A stretch of DNA of 64,000 bases, taken from assembly GCF_007785775.2 (NCBI RefSeq), contig NZ_VNIK02000009.1, positions 1 through 64,000 on the forward strand, written 5' to 3'. This document shows, piece after piece, positions 61,243-64,000 of this stretch. Each line of letters starts with the position of its first letter. Position 1 is the first letter of the stretch. The notes below the pieces were generated by a model. That model searched no databases. It was not told the origin of the DNA and saw only the letters and a program-made list of their open reading frames with translations. The position numbers were made by a program, and so were the translations under genes. Source of the stretch: Flagellimonas hadalis. Lineage in GTDB: Bacteria; Bacteroidota; Bacteroidia; Flavobacteriales; Flavobacteriaceae.

Positions 61243-61791
61243 ATGAGTTCAAAAAAAGGAAAGGTACAGGAATTGATCCAAGAGAAGTTGCTCGATGAGC
61301 GCAAGATATTTTTGTGGGGCCAAGTAGATGATGATTCTGCCAAGCATGTCATAGATCGTTTGCTCTATTTGGATCTTCAGAACCATAAGGAGATCCAATT
61401 GATCATCAACAGTCCAGGAGGTTATGTGACCTCTGGCTTTGCCATTTACGACACCATCAAGCAGATCAAAAGCCCGGTTTCCACTGTTTGTAGTGGATTG
61501 GCGGCCTCCATGGGTTCCATTCTTCTGTCCGTGGGTGAAAAGGGGAGAAGGTTCATCCAGCCCCATGCACGGGTGATGATCCACCAGCCCAGTGGTGGTG
61601 CCAGGGGCCAGGCCTCAAACATCGAGATACAGGCCAAGGAGATCATCAAGACCAAGGAGTTGGGGGCACGTATTTTGGCGGACAATTGCGGGCAATCCTT
61701 CGAAAAGGTAATGAAGGATTTTGATCGTGATTACTGGATGGGTGCCGAAGAATCCGTGGAGTACGGAATCGTTGATGGAATCTTGAAATAA
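61243..61791 (+). CDS. clpP: ATP-dependent Clp protease proteolytic subunit
   Basis: 182 residues from the ATG at 61243 (MSSKKGKVQELIQEKLLDER). Catalytic Ser89 in SGLAASMGS, His114 in VMIHQPSGG and Asp in KDFDRDYWMG; the oxyanion-loop NSPGGYVTSG precedes them. It has no propeptide. Such ClpP proteins often occur as a second copy in Bacteroidota; clpX is not next to it here. Forms tetradecameric barrels with Clp ATPases in the cytoplasm. Followed by a strong terminator. Confidence 0.92.
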   Translation: MSSKKGKVQELIQEKLLDERKIFLWGQVDDDSAKHVIDRLLYLDLQNHKEIQLIINSPGGYVTSGFAIYDTIKQIKSPVSTVCSGLAASMGSILLSVGEKGRRFIQPHARVMIHQPSGGARGQASNIEIQAKEIIKTKELGARILADNCGQSFEKVMKDFDRDYWMGAEESVEYGIVDGILK

Positions 61792-61812
61792 AAACCACAG
61801 GGCCTAAAAGGG

Positions 61813-61849
61813 AAAAAGTCCTTCGCAAATTTTTGAGAAGGACTTTTTT
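61813..61849 (+). terminator. terminator of clpP
   Basis: 12-bp stem (61813-61824 with 61837-61848), AT-rich 12-nt loop, ends in a run of T. It lies 21 nt after the clpP stop. Confidence 0.88.
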
Positions 61850-62031
61850 CATATATATGGACGCCGAAGCGGGATATTTGTAATATATACGGCCGGATTG
61901 GAGAAAAGGGATTTCAAGGGCCTGTTAAAAATTCCTAAACATGGGCCAATGGTAGATTCCATCTTCCTTTTACAGACTTGGGCAGGAATTGTATAATGAA
62001 CAAGTTACAGGGAATACAAGTGAAAAATCCG

Positions 62032-62039
62032 TATTTTTG
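62032..62039 (+). promoter_or_regulatory. -7 promoter box of kmo (TATTTTTG)
   Basis: Exact TAnnTTTG, 33 nt upstream of the kmo ATG. The 12-mer CGTATTTTTGAA around it is identical to that at kynU. No clear -33. Confidence 0.55.
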
Positions 62040-62072
62040 AAGCTTAACTAGAATTGGCCCAAACGGGCATTT

Positions 62073-63419
62073 ATGGCACAGACTCCCAAAAATATAGCCA
62101 TCATCGGTTCCGGATTGGTGGGCTCGCTCTTGGCAATTTATCTTCGAAAAAAGGGACACACGGTTACGGTTTTTGACAGAAGGCCCGATATCAGGACCAT
62201 CAAATTTTCTGGCCGATCCATCAATCTGGCCATGAGCAATAGGGGTTGGCGCTCCCTCGAGCAAGTAGGTCTCGAAGCAAAGATCAAGGAAATAGCCATT
62301 CCTTTGGACAAGCGTGCCATGCACGTGAACGACAAACCGGTGTATTTTCAGAAATATGGTAAGGAAGGGGAGGCCATTTGGTCCATTTCCCGGGGCATCC
62401 TGAACAAGCGAATGATCGATTTGGCGGAAGAGGAAGGGACCGAGTTCCGTTTCAATGAAAAAGTATGGGACATTGATCTACCCACAGCAAGATTATATAC
62501 GGGCGAATCCGAAAAAGGGGAGTGGAAGGAATATCAGTACGATCTCGTGTTCGGCTGTGATGGGGCATTCTCAAGGGTCAGGCACAAGATGCAACGCCAG
62601 AGCAGGTTCGATTATTCCCAAGATTTTATAGATGTGGGCTATAAGGAACTTACCATTCCGGCCAATGAGGACGGTACCCACAAATTGGACAAAAACTCTT
62701 TCCACATATGGCCCAGGGGTCAGTTCATGCTCATAGCCATGCCCAATGTGGATGGCAGTTTCACCTGTACGCTTTTTTTGCCTTTTGAAGGAGAAGTGTC
62801 CTTTGAGAGCATTGCAACGGAAGATGATGCCCGTGCGTTTTTCAAGGAATATTTCCCCAATGTGCGAAAGGATATCGAGGATTTGACCAAAGATTTTTTC
62901 AATAACCCCACAAGTGCCATGGTCACCATGAAATGTTATCCGTGGACCTATTGGAACAAAGTGGCCTTGATCGGGGATTCCGCCCATGCCATTGTACCCT
63001 TTTATGGGCAGGGCATGAACGCGGGCTTTGAGGACATTTATATGCTCGATAAGTTGATGGATGCCCACGGGGACGATTGGGACACTATTTTTTCGACCTA
63101 TCAAAAAGAGCGTAAGCCCAACGCAGATGCGATTGCGGAACTCAGTTACAGGAATTTTGTGGAAATGAGCAGTAAAACGGCCGATCCCAAATTTCTACTG
63201 CAAAAAAAGATTGAGAAACATTTTGCGGCAAAACATCCAGAGAAGTGGGTGCCAGTCTATAGCCGGGTCACTTTTTCCGAAAGGCCTTATGCAGAGGCAT
63301 TGGCCATTGGGGACCAGCAGGAAAAGATCATGAAGGAGGTCATGGGAATGCCCCATATTGAAGAAAAATGGGACTCCCAGGAAGTGGAGCATAAAATATT
63401 GGAACTGTTAGGGGAGTAA
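62073..63419 (+). CDS. kmo: kynurenine 3-monooxygenase
   Basis: 448 residues. FAD- and NADPH-dependent hydroxylation of kynurenine to 3-hydroxykynurenine. FAD motifs: IAIIGSGLVGSLLAIYLRKK at residues 8-27 and VFDRRPDI; the flavin-pyrophosphate motif ALIGDSAHAIVPFYGQGMNA is at about 304-323. Substrate region FSGRSINLAMSNRGW and DGAFSRVRHKM are as in the family. The C-terminal ~50 residues are amphipathic. Product is the substrate of KynU, whose gene is 6 kb away. Confidence 0.95.
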   Translation: MAQTPKNIAIIGSGLVGSLLAIYLRKKGHTVTVFDRRPDIRTIKFSGRSINLAMSNRGWRSLEQVGLEAKIKEIAIPLDKRAMHVNDKPVYFQKYGKEGEAIWSISRGILNKRMIDLAEEEGTEFRFNEKVWDIDLPTARLYTGESEKGEWKEYQYDLVFGCDGAFSRVRHKMQRQSRFDYSQDFIDVGYKELTIPANEDGTHKLDKNSFHIWPRGQFMLIAMPNVDGSFTCTLFLPFEGEVSFESIATEDDARAFFKEYFPNVRKDIEDLTKDFFNNPTSAMVTMKCYPWTYWNKVALIGDSAHAIVPFYGQGMNAGFEDIYMLDKLMDAHGDDWDTIFSTYQKERKPNADAIAELSYRNFVEMSSKTADPKFLLQKKIEKHFAAKHPEKWVPVYSRVTFSERPYAEALAIGDQQEKIMKEVMGMPHIEEKWDSQEVEHKILELLGE

Positions 63420-63510
63420 TAAAGTCCCCCATCGTTGTACATATTGACGGTTTTGGTATAAGAGACCTCCCCAAATGCCCAGCGGGGTCAAAGTAATCTG
63501 CAAACCAACA

Positions 63511-63537
63511 AAAAAGCCACCCTTTGGGTGGCTTTTT
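63511..63537. terminator. bidirectional terminator between kmo and the zinc-ribbon-family gene
   Basis: Perfect 12-bp stem (63511-63522 with 63526-63537), loop TTT, A-run before and T-run after; it serves both convergent genes. Confidence 0.88.
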
Positions 63538-63558
63538 TGTTATCTAGTGAAAATGCAA

Positions 63559-64000
63559 TTAAAACTTAGCGAAAAGCTCTTGCATTTTTTCCTGTTCTTC
63601 CTCGGCCAAAAGCGGGTCTACCAAAATCCTGCCACTGTGCTCATCGGTGATGATCTTCTTGCGGGAAGCGATCTCTACCTGTACCTGTGGTGGAATGGTG
63701 AAGAAAGAACCTCCTGAGGCCCCACGCTCCACGGCAACCACGGCAAGACCGTTTTTCACATTGTGACGGATCCTTTTGTAGGCTTGCACCAATCTGTCCT
63801 CAATCTTGTCCTCGAATTCCTCTGATTTTTTCAAAAGGGCTTTTTCCTCTTTTTCGGTCTCGGCCAAAATAGCGTCCAACTCCCCTTTTTTATGCTTTAG
63901 GTGTCCCTCACGCTCGGTCAGTTTGTCCTTGGTCTGGGCAATCACCTCTTTTTTCTGCTCAATCTGCACCTTGAACTCCTTGATGTTCTTCTCGGCCAAT
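63559..64000 (-). CDS. DUF164/zinc-ribbon-family coiled-coil protein, 5' end outside window
   Basis: 146 codons are in the window; the gene continues beyond 64000. A charged coiled coil (KEFKVQIEQKKEVIAQTKDK and on) leads to the globular end LVQAYKRIRHNVKNGLAVVA. In this family that is normally followed by a CGGC and a C-x2-CGRI zinc ribbon. Here those sites read ERGASGGSFF and ITDEHSGRIL, so all four cysteines are replaced, and the tail extends with AEEEQEKMQELFAKF. The family is annotated as a nucleic-acid-related C4 zinc ribbon protein; function unclear. Confidence 0.82.
   Translation of the reverse strand, partial: LAEKNIKEFKVQIEQKKEVIAQTKDKLTEREGHLKHKKGELDAILAETEKEEKALLKKSEEFEDKIEDRLVQAYKRIRHNVKNGLAVVAVERGASGGSFFTIPPQVQVEIASRKKIITDEHSGRILVDPLLAEEEQEKMQELFAKF

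Overview
This window reads as chromosomal DNA of a marine-type member of the Flavobacteriaceae (phylum Bacteroidota), of the Muricauda/Flagellimonas/Zobellia kind; genus is an inference. The signs are: type IX secretion genes (porT, the DUF5103 plug protein, a gliding/T9SS type B C-terminal domain protein), a lipoprotein TamA variant (TamL-like), a short primary sigma factor without region 1.1, Na+-pumping Nqr with apbE, DUF3667, DUF6702 and NRDE/TANGO2 proteins, and the Bacteroidota -7 promoter box TAnnTTTG upstream of at least 17 genes. I see no rRNA, tRNA, CRISPR array, prophage or transposase.

Layout. 1-5.2 kb: two paralogous collagen-like lipoproteins, a YHS protein, then a packed operon (LysE exporter, DinB-like, NRDE, ATP-grasp). 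5.2-15.6 kb, all minus strand: DUF486, YpdA-like reductase, rpe, rpoD, pnp, rpsO, accD, fbaA, tamL. 15.6-29.8 kb: trmH, porT, menG/ubiE, trkA-trkH, an aminotransferase-desaturase pair, rsmG, creatininase-like, pruA, apaG, DUF3667 and the T9SS plug protein. 29.9-37.5 kb: nqrABCDEF, a small Nqr-associated gene, and apbE. 37.5-43.8 kb: methyltransferase, a frameshifted GxxExxY gene inside inverted repeats, map, gpmI, a secreted ankyrin protein, a small membrane protein, and M48 and M15 peptidases. 44.0-53.0 kb: surface and secreted proteins (type B sorting-domain protein, decapeptide-repeat protein, two TonB-receptor-N-terminus-like proteins, DUF6702, M1 peptidase). 53.0-64.0 kb: tatA, PAP2 phosphatase, O-methyltransferase, GNAT, kynU, MFS, an AT-rich DUF4180 islet, a lipoprotein, ECF sigma factor, MscS, ClpP, kmo and a zinc-ribbon-family protein cut by the window edge.

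How genes work together. nqrA-F builds the respiratory Na+ pump, and ApbE downstream would attach FMN to NqrB and NqrC. trkA/trkH form a K+ uptake system. kynU and kmo are two steps of the kynurenine route and share a similar promoter core. PorT, the plug protein and the type B CTD protein belong to the T9SS, but lie at separate loci.

Most notable: (1) a surface-protein pair in which a protein with twelve consecutive perfect-period decapeptides is joined by a TAATG overlap to a T9SS-sorted protein; (2) a GxxExxY gene broken by a single-base frameshift and bounded by 29-bp imperfect inverted repeats, one ending in the start codon of the neighbouring gene; (3) promoter boxes only 4-6 nt from start codons at rpe, map, tamL and tatA, suggesting leaderless mRNAs; (4) an intrinsic terminator 7 nt before the start codon of the gene between nqrF and apbE; (5) two unrelated proteins (AccD and the DUF164-type protein) whose zinc-ribbon cysteines have all been replaced.
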